From assembly GCA_900752445.1 (NCBI GenBank), contig CAADVN010000193.1, positions 1-25,554 on the forward strand: a stretch of 25,554 bases of DNA. Direction: 5' to 3'. A model generated the notes under the pieces. It ran no database searches, was not told the DNA's origin, and saw only the letters and a program-made list of their open reading frames with translations. Of the stretch, positions 16,270-23,252 are shown in pieces; positions within the stretch are counted from its first letter, which is position 1; every line of letters begins with the position of its first letter. This DNA is from an uncultured Oscillospiraceae bacterium (lineage in GTDB: Bacteria; Bacillota; Clostridia; Oscillospirales; Oscillospiraceae). The position numbers were made by a program, and so were the translations under genes.

Positions 16270-16340
16270 AAGAGACGGGCATATCGAAGGCCCCGTGGCC
16301 AGCGGGCAGACTGGATTTGAAATGCACAGGAGGAAACATA

Positions 16341-17141
16341 ATGGGCAATAGCACCATCAGGCAATACGTTGTGGACGCTTTTACCGACAGGGTGTTCAGC
16401 GGCAATCCGGCAGCGATATGTATATTGGACAGCTGGCTCCCCGATGAATTGATGATGAGCATCACCAGAGAGAACAACTTGTCCGAGACGGCATTCGCCG
16501 TAAAAAACGGCGGTATCTATGACTTGCGCTGGTTTACTCCCGGCGGAGAGATCGATCTGTGCGGCCATGCAACGCTGGCTTGCGCATTCATCTTGCTGAA
16601 TTTTTATGAGCAGGGCGAAGAGCGCATCATCTTTTCCACCATGAGCGGACGGCTGACCGTAAACCGGCGGGCTGATCTTTACGAGATGGACTTTCCGGCC
16701 TATGACCTCAAACAGGTACCAGTGAGCTCTGAGCTGGCTGATGCCCTTGGCGCTGTACCGAGCGCTGCCTACCTGGGACGGGACCTGCTCTGCGTATTTG
16801 AAAGCGCGGATACGGTGAGAGGACTGTCCCCTGACCTGGAAAAGCTGAAAGGGTTGGACGGGCTGCTGCTCCACGCAACTTCACGGGCTGATGCAGAGGG
16901 CTATGACTGTGTTTCCCGCTCGTTTGCGCCGAAACTCAAAGTAGCGGAAGATCCGGTTTGCGGCTCGGGCCACTGCCATATCATACCGTATTGGGCGAAG
17001 GAGCTTTTGAGGGACAGCCTGACCGCATATCAGGCTTCTTCGCGCGGAGGTGTGCTCTATTGCCGGCTGGATGGTAAAAGGGTCATCATGGCCGGCAAAG
17101 CGGCGCTCTACTCGCGGGCGGAGCTGCATATGCCGACGTGA
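16341..17141 (+). CDS. PhzF-family isomerase/epimerase
   Basis: 266 aa. ATG 16341 is 7 nt after AGGAGG (16328-16333); the TTG at 16317 lies before that site and is rejected. Two related halves of the diaminopimelate-epimerase-like fold are visible: the N-terminal VDAFTDRVFSGNPAAICIL, the catalytic Glu49 in ENNLSETAF, RWFTPGGEIDLCGHATLACA, and in the second half EDPVCGSGHCHIIPYW. These are the PhzF signatures. Phenazine PhzF isomerises a dihydro-anthranilate. Most homologues, including this one, stand outside phenazine clusters and have unknown substrates. The gene is monocistronic and slightly less GC-rich than its neighbours. It sits next to, but opposite, the shikimate-type operon, and no functional link can be shown. 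Confidence 0.93.
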   Translation: MGNSTIRQYVVDAFTDRVFSGNPAAICILDSWLPDELMMSITRENNLSETAFAVKNGGIYDLRWFTPGGEIDLCGHATLACAFILLNFYEQGEERIIFSTMSGRLTVNRRADLYEMDFPAYDLKQVPVSSELADALGAVPSAAYLGRDLLCVFESADTVRGLSPDLEKLKGLDGLLLHATSRADAEGYDCVSRSFAPKLKVAEDPVCGSGHCHIIPYWAKELLRDSLTAYQASSRGGVLYCRLDGKRVIMAGKAALYSRAELHMPT

Positions 17142-17160
17142 GACTACAGATTCAAATATC

Positions 17161-17187
17161 CCGGCAGCTCTGCCGGAGCAGCTGCTC
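17161..17187. other. Two small adjacent palindromes after phzF-type gene
   Basis: CCGGCAG-CT-CTGCCGG (17161-17176) and GAGCAGCTGCTC (17176-17187) abut. They may form the 3' end of the PhzF transcript on the plus strand, although the following AAAAGAGAAAG is A-rich rather than T-rich. Confidence 0.5.
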
Positions 17188-17244
17188 AAAAGAGAAAGCG
17201 GGGTGTCATCGGAAGGACCGTCAGGTCCTGCGATGGCACCCCGC
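17188..17244 (-). terminator. Terminator of the minus-strand five-gene operon
   Basis: A long hairpin: GCGGGGTG (17198-17205) with CACCCCGC (17237-17244), continued by CATCG/CGATG and inner AGGACC/GGTCCT. On the minus strand it is followed by TTTCTCTTTT (17197-17188), as expected for an intrinsic terminator of the operon whose last stop is at 17295. Confidence 0.75.
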
Positions 17245-17246
17245 AT

Positions 17247-17277
17247 GCCCTGAGCGTGCTGGACTAGGGCTCAGGGC
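17247..17277 (-). other. Hairpin between operon stop and terminator
   Basis: GCCCTGAGC (17247-17255) pairs with GCTCAGGGC (17269-17277). It stands 3 bp from the long terminator hairpin, so the operon mRNA ends in two stacked stem-loops. Confidence 0.6.
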
Positions 17278-17294
17278 GAGGCTTTGATTTGCGC

Positions 17295-19232
17295 TCAGAT
17301 GGAGAGCGCGGCGTTGAGGGCGTCGCGGGTCGCTTCCATGGAGTTGCCGGGCGCCTGGCGCGCTTCGCCTATGACTATGACCTCGGGCACGACGGCCTTG
17401 AGGGCCTCCTCGAGGGTGTTGTTGGACTTGTAGCCCATGGCGAGACAGACGGTGTCGTAGCCGCGCATAGAGCCCTGCTCTCCGGTGACGGTGTCGGTGA
17501 AGTCCACGCCGTCGGCGTAGAACCGGCTCACACGTGCGTTGACTCGCTGGGTCACCTTGTGCTTCTCGAGGTTTGCCATGATGTACTTGCGCGCCTCGGG
17601 GACGATGTCCTCGCCTATGACGGGCTTCATCTCGACCATGTCTACGGGGTGCTCGCGCTCGGTGAGGAACTCGGCGGCCTCGCAGCCGACCATGCCGCCG
17701 CCGACTACGAGCACGCGGTGGCCGGGATTGAACTTGCCGGTCAGCAGGTCCTCGGCAGTGACGCAGCCGCAGTCTTCCAGGCCAGGTATGGGCAGGCGCA
17801 GGGGCACGGAGCCGGTGGCGACGATGACGGCGTCGGCCTTGAGTGAGGCGACGAGCTCAGGCGTGGCCTCGGTGCCGGTCAGGAACTCAACGCCGGCGTC
17901 GCGGGCGTTCACGATCATGCTGCGGATGGCGCCGGAGATCTCACCCTTCCCGGGAGGATAGCTGGCGACGAGGAAGTGGCCGCCGAGCTCAGCGTTCTTA
18001 TCAATGAGCGTGACAGAGTGCCCGCGCTGGGCGCAGATGCGCGCGGCATAGAGGCCGCCGGGGCCGCCGCCTATCACGACGACATTCTTCTTCACCTGCG
18101 CGGGCTTCAGCTCGCTCTCGCGGCCCACGCAGGGGTTCATGGCGCAGGTGATGGGGTTGCCTTTGAGCATGTTGGGCACACAGCCGAGCAGGCAGGCGAT
18201 GCAGGGTGTGAGCTTCTCGAGCTGGCCGTTGCGCGCCTTGTTGGGCAGCTCCGGGTCGGCGATGGACTGACGGCCGAAGGCCACGAGGTCGGCGCGGCCC
18301 TGCTTGACGAGCAGCTCCGCGTACTGGGGCTCGGTGAAGCGGCCGACGATGATCACAGGCACGCTGACAGCGCGCTTTATCTCGGTGCAGAGCTCCGCGT
18401 TGAAGCCGCCGTGGGTTATGTTCGGGGCCCACATGAACTCGTCGTGGATGTGGATTGAGCGGGAGACGTGTATGGCGTCCACGCCGCACTCCTGCTCGAG
18501 GTAGGCGGCCATGGCTGCGGCGTCGTGTACGTCCATGCCTCCGTCGCCCTCGTCGCGGGCGTTGATGCGGCAGAGTATGGGCAGGTTGCCGCCGGTCTTC
18601 CTGCGGATGTTCTCGATGATGAGCCTCGGCAGGCGCATGCGGTTCTCAAAGCAGCCGCCGAACTCGTCGGTGCGCTTATTGGTGCGGGCGGAGACAAAGG
18701 TGCTGACGAGGTAGCCGTGGGCGCAGTGGACCTCGACCATGTCTATGCCCGCGAGCTGAGCGCGGCGCGCCGCGTCGCCATAGCACTCAATGAGCCTGTA
18801 GACCTCCTCGGTGGGCATGGCCTCGGGAATCTCGCGGCCGTCGGAGGGAGCGATGGCGGAGGCTGCCTTCAGCGGGTAGCCGGTGAGCTTGGAGTTGCCC
18901 TCGGGGCCTGCGTGCTGGAGCTGGATGCTCATCTTGGCACCGTAGGCATGGCAGCGGTCGGCGACGGCCTTGAAGCTGGGTATGACGCTGTCGGAGAAGA
19001 GGCAGGGCTTCCTGGGGCCGCCCTTGGCCTGCTCATAGACGACGGTGGATTCAATGGTTATGAGGCCGAAGCCGCCCTTGGCGCGGGCCTCGTAGTAGGC
19101 GGCGGAGCGGTCAGAGAGCGAGCCGTCGCCATTGGCGAAGTTGTTGCCCATGGGCGGGACGACAAAGCGGTTGGGGACAGTGACGGTGCCTATCTTGATG
19201 GGGCTGAACATATTGGGAAATCTGCGGTTCAT
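17295..19232 (-). CDS. Old-yellow-enzyme-type Fe-S flavoprotein (2,4-dienoyl-CoA reductase/enoate reductase family)
   Basis: 645 aa; AGGAG lies 8 nt before ATG 19232. Three parts as in FadH, BaiCD and enoate reductases: an FMN TIM barrel (about 5-340) with NRFVVPPMGN, MSIQLQHAG, VHCAHGYL (Tyr174 in the position of the family's proton donor) and TNKRTDEFGG; a [4Fe-4S] site CIACLLGC...C (Cys344, 347, 351, 363); and FAD/NAD(P)H domains with GGGPGG (388-393) and GGGMVGCEAAEF. The family moves hydride from NAD(P)H through FAD, Fe-S and FMN to an activated C=C bond. It is the last gene of the operon, 16 nt after a quinate/shikimate-type dehydrogenase. I infer a substrate with a ring double bond made by its neighbours, such as a dehydroshikimate-like enone. 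A CoA ester is not excluded, but no CoA ligase is present. Confidence 0.9.
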   Translation of the reverse strand: MNRRFPNMFSPIKIGTVTVPNRFVVPPMGNNFANGDGSLSDRSAAYYEARAKGGFGLITIESTVVYEQAKGGPRKPCLFSDSVIPSFKAVADRCHAYGAKMSIQLQHAGPEGNSKLTGYPLKAASAIAPSDGREIPEAMPTEEVYRLIECYGDAARRAQLAGIDMVEVHCAHGYLVSTFVSARTNKRTDEFGGCFENRMRLPRLIIENIRRKTGGNLPILCRINARDEGDGGMDVHDAAAMAAYLEQECGVDAIHVSRSIHIHDEFMWAPNITHGGFNAELCTEIKRAVSVPVIIVGRFTEPQYAELLVKQGRADLVAFGRQSIADPELPNKARNGQLEKLTPCIACLLGCVPNMLKGNPITCAMNPCVGRESELKPAQVKKNVVVIGGGPGGLYAARICAQRGHSVTLIDKNAELGGHFLVASYPPGKGEISGAIRSMIVNARDAGVEFLTGTEATPELVASLKADAVIVATGSVPLRLPIPGLEDCGCVTAEDLLTGKFNPGHRVLVVGGGMVGCEAAEFLTEREHPVDMVEMKPVIGEDIVPEARKYIMANLEKHKVTQRVNARVSRFYADGVDFTDTVTGEQGSMRGYDTVCLAMGYKSNNTLEEALKAVVPEVIVIGEARQAPGNSMEATRDALNAALSI

Positions 19233-19248
19233 TTATATATCTCCTCTC

Positions 19249-20115
19249 TCAGGCGAAGAACCTGTCCATGACCTCGTCCGCAGGCATCTCCTTGCCCGTG
19301 TAGAGCCTGAAGCCCTCCACGCCCTGGCGCAGCAGCATGCCTATGCCGCCGATGGCGGCCCTGACCCCGGCGGCCTTGGCCTCGAGGATCATGCGGGTCT
19401 CCTTGGGGTTGTACACGGTGTCGGCGACGACGAGGTCGGGGCGGAACAGGCTCTTGTCGATGAGGGTCTCCTTGTCCAGCGGCGCCATGCCGACCTTCGT
19501 GGCGTTCACAAGTATGTCACAGTTTTTCACGGCCTCGGCGAGGGCCTCTTTATCCGCCAGATCGGTGACGCTGGCCTTGCAGCCCGGGATCTTCTCGGTT
19601 ATCTTCTTCACGGTGAGCTCGGCGTTCGGGTAGAAGGTGTAGCCCCTGCGGTTGAAGATGCGGATCTCGCTCGCGCCGTCAACGGCGGACTGCATGGTGA
19701 CCGCGGTGCCCGCGCCGCCCGCGCCGAGGATGACCATCTTCGCGCCCTTCACGTCCACGCCGTGGACGCGCAGGTTCGCGACAAAGCCCAGGCCGTCCGT
19801 GTTGTGGCCGGTCAGCGTGCCGTCTTCCTCGACGACGACGCAGTTGCTCGCGCCGATGAGCTCGCAGGCGGGGCTCAGGCGGTCGAGGTACTTCGTGACC
19901 TCGGTCTTGCAGGGCATGGTGACGTTGAAGCCGCCGCAGCCGAGCAGCTTGAGCGCGGCGACGGCCTCGCCAGTCTTCTCCAGAGGCACGTCGTAGGCGA
20001 GGTAGGCGCTGTTGATGCCGAGCCTGTCAAAGCTGTAGTTGTACATTGCGGGCGAGCCGCTGTGGCCCACGGGGCTGCCGATGAGGCAGTACATTTTGGT
20101 GTGTCCGTCTATCAT
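19249..20115 (-). CDS. Quinate/shikimate dehydrogenase, YdiB-like (paralogue 1)
   Basis: 288 aa. ATG 20115 is preferred because GGGAGG (complement of 20125-20130) touches the other ATG at 20124 but stands 9 nt before this one, and because the paralogue begins with the same ..IDGHT. Motifs: SPVGHSGSPAMYN, where the two serines bind the substrate carboxylate; NVTMPCK with catalytic Lys70; NTDG with Asp107; the GAGGAG dinucleotide loop; and FNRRGYTFY, followed by DILVNATKVGM and IGGIGMLLRQG. The FNRR sequence and the C-terminal half resemble E. coli YdiB, which uses quinate or shikimate with NAD or NADP, more than biosynthetic AroE. It lies 19 nt from the TIM-barrel gene. Likely role: oxidising (or reducing) a hydroxycyclohexane carboxylate in catabolism, not aromatic biosynthesis. 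Confidence 0.88.
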   Translation of the reverse strand: MIDGHTKMYCLIGSPVGHSGSPAMYNYSFDRLGINSAYLAYDVPLEKTGEAVAALKLLGCGGFNVTMPCKTEVTKYLDRLSPACELIGASNCVVVEEDGTLTGHNTDGLGFVANLRVHGVDVKGAKMVILGAGGAGTAVTMQSAVDGASEIRIFNRRGYTFYPNAELTVKKITEKIPGCKASVTDLADKEALAEAVKNCDILVNATKVGMAPLDKETLIDKSLFRPDLVVADTVYNPKETRMILEAKAAGVRAAIGGIGMLLRQGVEGFRLYTGKEMPADEVMDRFFA

Positions 20116-20134
20116 TGTATTCATCCTCCCTCGA

Positions 20135-20980
20135 TTATTCGGCGGCGACTTCCGGCCAGACGGCCTTCAGCACGTTCTGGGTGGTCTCGAAATTGAGCCT
20201 TGCGGCCTCGGCGACGCCCTTTGCGAGCACGGCGTCGTTTATGACCTCGACGCCCACGACCTTGGGCGAGACGCCCTTGTCCTTTATCATCTTCACGAAG
20301 TCGGCGGTGATGCCGATGCCGTCGCCGGAGAGGCAGCGGTCGTGCATGGACTCGTCGCGCAGGATGGCGGCGGCGTAGGCGCGGGGCAGCACGTCGTTGA
20401 GCTGTATGGAGACGATCTTCTCCGCCGGGATATCCTCGAGCAGCGCAAGGTCGAAGGGCTGGTTCGCACGGGCCCAGTGCCAGGAGTCGAGGATGAGCTT
20501 GGCGTTCTCGCAGCCCGAGCCCTTGACGATGGCCCAGCCGGTGCGCACGTCGGGTATGCCGCTGTAGGGCATGGGCTCGACGCCTATCGTGTACTTGCCG
20601 GCCCGCTGGCAGAGCTCGCGGAGCTTTTCGGCGTCGTGCTCGACGCTGTACTTTTCCATGAGGCCGCAGTTTATGTGGCTTACGCCGAACAGCTCGCACA
20701 TGTGGAAGCAGACCTGCTCCTTGTACATCTGCTCGTAGCTCCTGTGCTCCTCTGCCCAGAGGGTTATGTACTCGACCTCGGTGACAGCGATGTCGTACTT
20801 CTTGAGGATGGCGAGGATGTCCTCGTCGTGCAGGCCCTCCGCGAGGGCGTCCACGTAGGTCTCGGCCCTCAGGCCGATGCCCTCGAAGCCGGCGGCCTTG
20901 GCGGCGGCGACGCGCTCCTCAAACTTGCACTGGTCGCCGAGCGTCCAGCTGCTGATGGTCAGCGGATGATTCTTGGACAT
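20135..20980 (-). CDS. Xylose-isomerase-like TIM-barrel enzyme, candidate dehydroshikimate dehydratase
   Basis: 281 aa; GGGAGG precedes the start. The sequence fits the sugar phosphate isomerase/epimerase (AP-endonuclease-2-like) superfamily: AAGFEGIGLRAE, TEVEYI, GVEPMPY, LILDSWHW, SIQLND, VGVEVIND. Probable metal ligands are Glu135, Asp165, Gln193 and Glu245. In the ketose epimerases the third ligand is His. Gln here agrees with bacterial 3-dehydroshikimate dehydratases of the QuiC/AsbF type and also with hydroxypyruvate isomerase. Because two quinate/shikimate-type dehydrogenases flank it in the operon, dehydration or isomerisation of 3-dehydroshikimate or a close analogue is the best guess. 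A sugar or inositol isomerase remains possible. Confidence 0.75.
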   Translation of the reverse strand: MSKNHPLTISSWTLGDQCKFEERVAAAKAAGFEGIGLRAETYVDALAEGLHDEDILAILKKYDIAVTEVEYITLWAEEHRSYEQMYKEQVCFHMCELFGVSHINCGLMEKYSVEHDAEKLRELCQRAGKYTIGVEPMPYSGIPDVRTGWAIVKGSGCENAKLILDSWHWARANQPFDLALLEDIPAEKIVSIQLNDVLPRAYAAAILRDESMHDRCLSGDGIGITADFVKMIKDKGVSPKVVGVEVINDAVLAKGVAEAARLNFETTQNVLKAVWPEVAAE

Positions 20981-21004
20981 TTTTATTTCCTCCCTAAACT
21001 GTTT

Positions 21005-22225
21005 TCAGGCATTGGCTTCGGCCTCGGGCTTCTGGAAGTCCCTGTCGAAGCGCGCGTTCAGGATTACTGCGAGCACTATGCCGATGACGGTGACGGCTAT
21101 GTTGAAGACCATGATGAGCTTCGGCCCGTCCGCGCCGCCGATGCTCGTGAGCAGCCCGGCGATGGAGAGGACGGCGTAGTTTGCGATGGACGAGGATATC
21201 ATTACGATGGAGGTCATAACCGCGCGGTTTTTCGGGAACATCGTGACCGCCACGCTGGTCACGAGCTGGAGCACGCCGCCCGCGGCGAAGAAGCCCATCA
21301 GGAAGCCCGCGGGGTAGCATATCCAGGGCTGCGCCACGAGCAGCACGGCCACGAGGGTGACGACGGCGCAGCTCGGGTAGATGACAAGTATCTTCGAGGG
21401 CTTCAGGCCCTTGGCCAGCAGCGCCGCGTTCACAAAGAGCGCGAGCACGATGCCGACGGAGTAGAAGCTCTGCACGAGGCTCGGGTCGGCGATGCCGTAG
21501 GACTTCGCCAGCTCCTGATAGCAGTTGAGCCAGATCATGAAGGTCGCGGAGGTGGTGAAGCCCAGGATGATGAGGATGACGGCGCTGGGCGTGAACTTCA
21601 TGCGCTCCTTCTTCTGGCCCTTGACCTTCACCACGCGCTCATAGGGAGGGAAGGGCAGGAAGATGAGGGCTATGCCCGTGACGGCGATGAGCGCGGCGCA
21701 GAAGATGAAGATGGTCGAAAACGGCAGCGTCCGCTCGGCTACAAAGCCGATGGCAAAAGGCAGCAGGAACTGGGCTATCGAGATGGAGAGCTTCGTGAAG
21801 ATGTTCGCGATCGTGCCCTTTTCCTTGAAGATCTCCATGCAGGAGGGCGTTATGCTCACGTCGAGGAAGCCGTTCGCCGCGCCGGAGACGATGCCGAGGA
21901 TGTAGGCGAGGACGAAGTTGTGCGTGTAGCAGACCGCGGCGAAGAAGATGAAGTACAGCGCGCAGCCCACGAGGGCGGGCACCCTGCGCCCGAAGCGGTC
22001 GGAGATAGGCCCGGCGAAGGGGTAGCTTATGAGCCGCCCGAGGCCCAGCGCCGCGATCACCGCGAGTACGCCCGAGACGTCGTAGCTGCCGTCCGCGAGC
22101 AGGCCGCCGCCCCAGAGGGAGGCCAGCTCCTGCTTGTACTGGCCCATGATGGAGCCGGCCACGCCGAGGACGAAGTAGGTCATGTACAGCGCAAAGGCCG
22201 TGGGATAGTATTTCTTCATGCTCAT
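21005..22225 (-). CDS. MFS transporter of the shikimate-type operon
   Basis: 406 aa. ATG 22225 is chosen: AGGAGG (22239-22234) is 8 nt before it, and the ATG at 22243 overlaps both that site and the previous stop. About 12 hydrophobic segments are visible, with the major-facilitator loop SDRFGRRVPALVG between helices 2 and 3, LDVSITPSCMEIF, and the central basic loop VVKVKGQKKERMKF. The C-tail is charged (RDFQKPEAEANA). Its place between the two dehydrogenases and the lyase/isomerase suggests import of the operon's substrate, for example shikimate or quinate in symport with protons. Export of a product is the alternative. The substrate cannot be read from the sequence. Confidence 0.88.
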   Translation of the reverse strand: MSMKKYYPTAFALYMTYFVLGVAGSIMGQYKQELASLWGGGLLADGSYDVSGVLAVIAALGLGRLISYPFAGPISDRFGRRVPALVGCALYFIFFAAVCYTHNFVLAYILGIVSGAANGFLDVSITPSCMEIFKEKGTIANIFTKLSISIAQFLLPFAIGFVAERTLPFSTIFIFCAALIAVTGIALIFLPFPPYERVVKVKGQKKERMKFTPSAVILIILGFTTSATFMIWLNCYQELAKSYGIADPSLVQSFYSVGIVLALFVNAALLAKGLKPSKILVIYPSCAVVTLVAVLLVAQPWICYPAGFLMGFFAAGGVLQLVTSVAVTMFPKNRAVMTSIVMISSSIANYAVLSIAGLLTSIGGADGPKLIMVFNIAVTVIGIVLAVILNARFDRDFQKPEAEANA

Positions 22226-22242
22226 CCTTGTGCCCTCCTCCA

Positions 22243-23106
22243 TTATCTGTAGATGGCGTCGCAGACCTCGTCTACCGGCATGTCGAGGCCGGTGTAGAGC
22301 TTGAAGCTCGCCGCGCCCTGGCCGACGAGCATCCCGAGGCCGTCAAAGGTGCGGCAGCCGGCGGCCTTCGCCTCGCGCAGCAGCTTCGTCTCCTCGGGGT
22401 CGTAGACAACGTCGGTGACGATGAGGTCCGGGCGGAACATGCTGGTGTCGGTGATGAGGCTCACATCGTCCATCGGGGACATGCCCACGCGGGTCGCATT
22501 GGTAAGTATGTCGCTGGCCTCGATGCTCGTGCGCAGGGCCTCGGCGTCGTCGAGGTCGGAGAGGCTGATCTTGCAGTCCGGGGCGGCCTTGCCGATGGTC
22601 TCCAGGTTTGCCAGCGCCCTCTCCCAGAAGGCGTCGCGCTTGTTGAAGACGCGTATCTCCTTCGCGCCCTCGAGCGCGGCCTCGATTGCTATGGCGCTTG
22701 CAGCGCCGCCCGCGCCGAGCAGAGTGACGGTCTTGCCGGCTATCTCCACGCCGCCGCTCCTGAGCTCGCCGGTGTAGCCCATGCCGTCCGTGACGTAGCC
22801 GTAAAGCCTGCCGTCCTTGTTTACAATGGTGTTTACAGAGCCGATGGCCAGGGATGCCGGGCTCACCTCGTCAAGATAGGGGATGACCGCGTTTTTGAGC
22901 GGCATCGTCACGTTGCAGCCCATGACGTTGAAGGTGCGGATGGCATTGATGGCGTCCGCAACATGCTCCATGTCCACGTCGAAGGCGAGATAGGCGCAGT
23001 TGAGACCGTACTTCTCAAAGCAGTAGTTGTACATCGCGGGAGACTTGGAGTGGCCCACGGGAGTGCCGATGAGTCCAAGCAGCCTGGTATGTCCGTCAAT
23101 GTTCAT
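22243..23106 (-). CDS. Quinate/shikimate dehydrogenase, YdiB-like (paralogue 2), first gene of the operon
   Basis: 287 aa, first gene after the divergent LysR promoter; GAAAGG stands before ATG 23106. Motifs: TPVGHSKSPAMYN, NVTMPLK with Lys71, VTDG with Asp107 (the usual preceding Asn is Val), GAGGAA for dinucleotide binding, then FNKRDAFWERAL, TNATRVGM and DGLGMLVGQG. The segment after the glycine loop is close to E. coli YdiB (FNRRDEFF...). It is clearly a paralogue of the gene at 19249-20115 but differs at the Asn/Val position near the substrate and in the cofactor loop (NKRD against NRRG). The two may therefore take different substrates or cofactors, such as quinate against shikimate. It lies 17 nt from the transporter gene. 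Confidence 0.88.
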   Translation of the reverse strand: MNIDGHTRLLGLIGTPVGHSKSPAMYNYCFEKYGLNCAYLAFDVDMEHVADAINAIRTFNVMGCNVTMPLKNAVIPYLDEVSPASLAIGSVNTIVNKDGRLYGYVTDGMGYTGELRSGGVEIAGKTVTLLGAGGAASAIAIEAALEGAKEIRVFNKRDAFWERALANLETIGKAAPDCKISLSDLDDAEALRTSIEASDILTNATRVGMSPMDDVSLITDTSMFRPDLIVTDVVYDPEETKLLREAKAAGCRTFDGLGMLVGQGAASFKLYTGLDMPVDEVCDAIYR

Positions 23107-23150
23107 TATTCTCTTTCCTTTCTACCACTCGGCTGGTTTTCTGTGCCTCG

Positions 23151-23179
23151 AGGATAACACTGTGTCGAGGATTTAACAA
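23151..23179 (-). promoter_or_regulatory. LysR-controlled promoter of the shikimate-type operon
   Basis: On the minus strand TTGTTA (23174-23179), a 17-bp spacer and TATCCT (23151-23156). Both elements match at only four of six positions, as is usual for promoters that need an activator. The start should be near 23144, about 38 nt before the first gene. The LysR boxes lie immediately upstream. Confidence 0.65.
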
Positions 23180-23180
23180 A

Positions 23181-23193
23181 TAGATCAATTTTA
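23181..23193 (-). promoter_or_regulatory. LysR-type activation site (T-N11-A)
   Basis: TAGATCAATTTTA fits T-N11-A and shares ATAGAT with the stronger site 21 bp away. It touches the -35 of the operon promoter, centred near -43, which is where LysR-family activation sites usually lie. Confidence 0.55.
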
Positions 23194-23200
23194 AGAAAGT

Positions 23201-23215
23201 ATAGATATTGTCTAT
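23201..23215 (-). promoter_or_regulatory. LysR-type recognition site (ATAGA-N5-TCTAT)
   Basis: The dyad ATAGA-TATTG-TCTAT contains T-N11-A (23202-23214). Its centre is near -64 from the predicted operon start, the classical place of the primary LysR binding site. It also covers the -35 region of the lysR promoter, so the same protein could repress its own gene. Confidence 0.7.
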
Positions 23216-23230
23216 CGGGTATGTTAAAAT
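23202..23230 (+). promoter_or_regulatory. Promoter of the lysR gene
   Basis: TAGATA (23202-23207), a 17-bp spacer and TAAAAT (23225-23230), with the start near 23237. That leaves only about 16 nt before ATG 23253. The -35 is weak and lies inside the LysR recognition site. Confidence 0.5.
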
Positions 23231-23252
23231 AGGGCAAGAAGGCGGAGACGAT

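Noticed and set aside
15362..17141. Treating the IMPase-like and PhzF-like genes as part of the sugar or shikimate systems
   Set aside because: Each has its own promoter and they point away from each other. Neither carries the LacI operator or the LysR box.
20039..22252. 737-codon open frame on the plus strand opposite the MFS, TIM-barrel and dehydrogenase genes
   Set aside because: It is antisense to three well-supported genes, rich in H, R, D and V as expected for the complement of GC-rich coding DNA, and has no motif or ribosome binding site.
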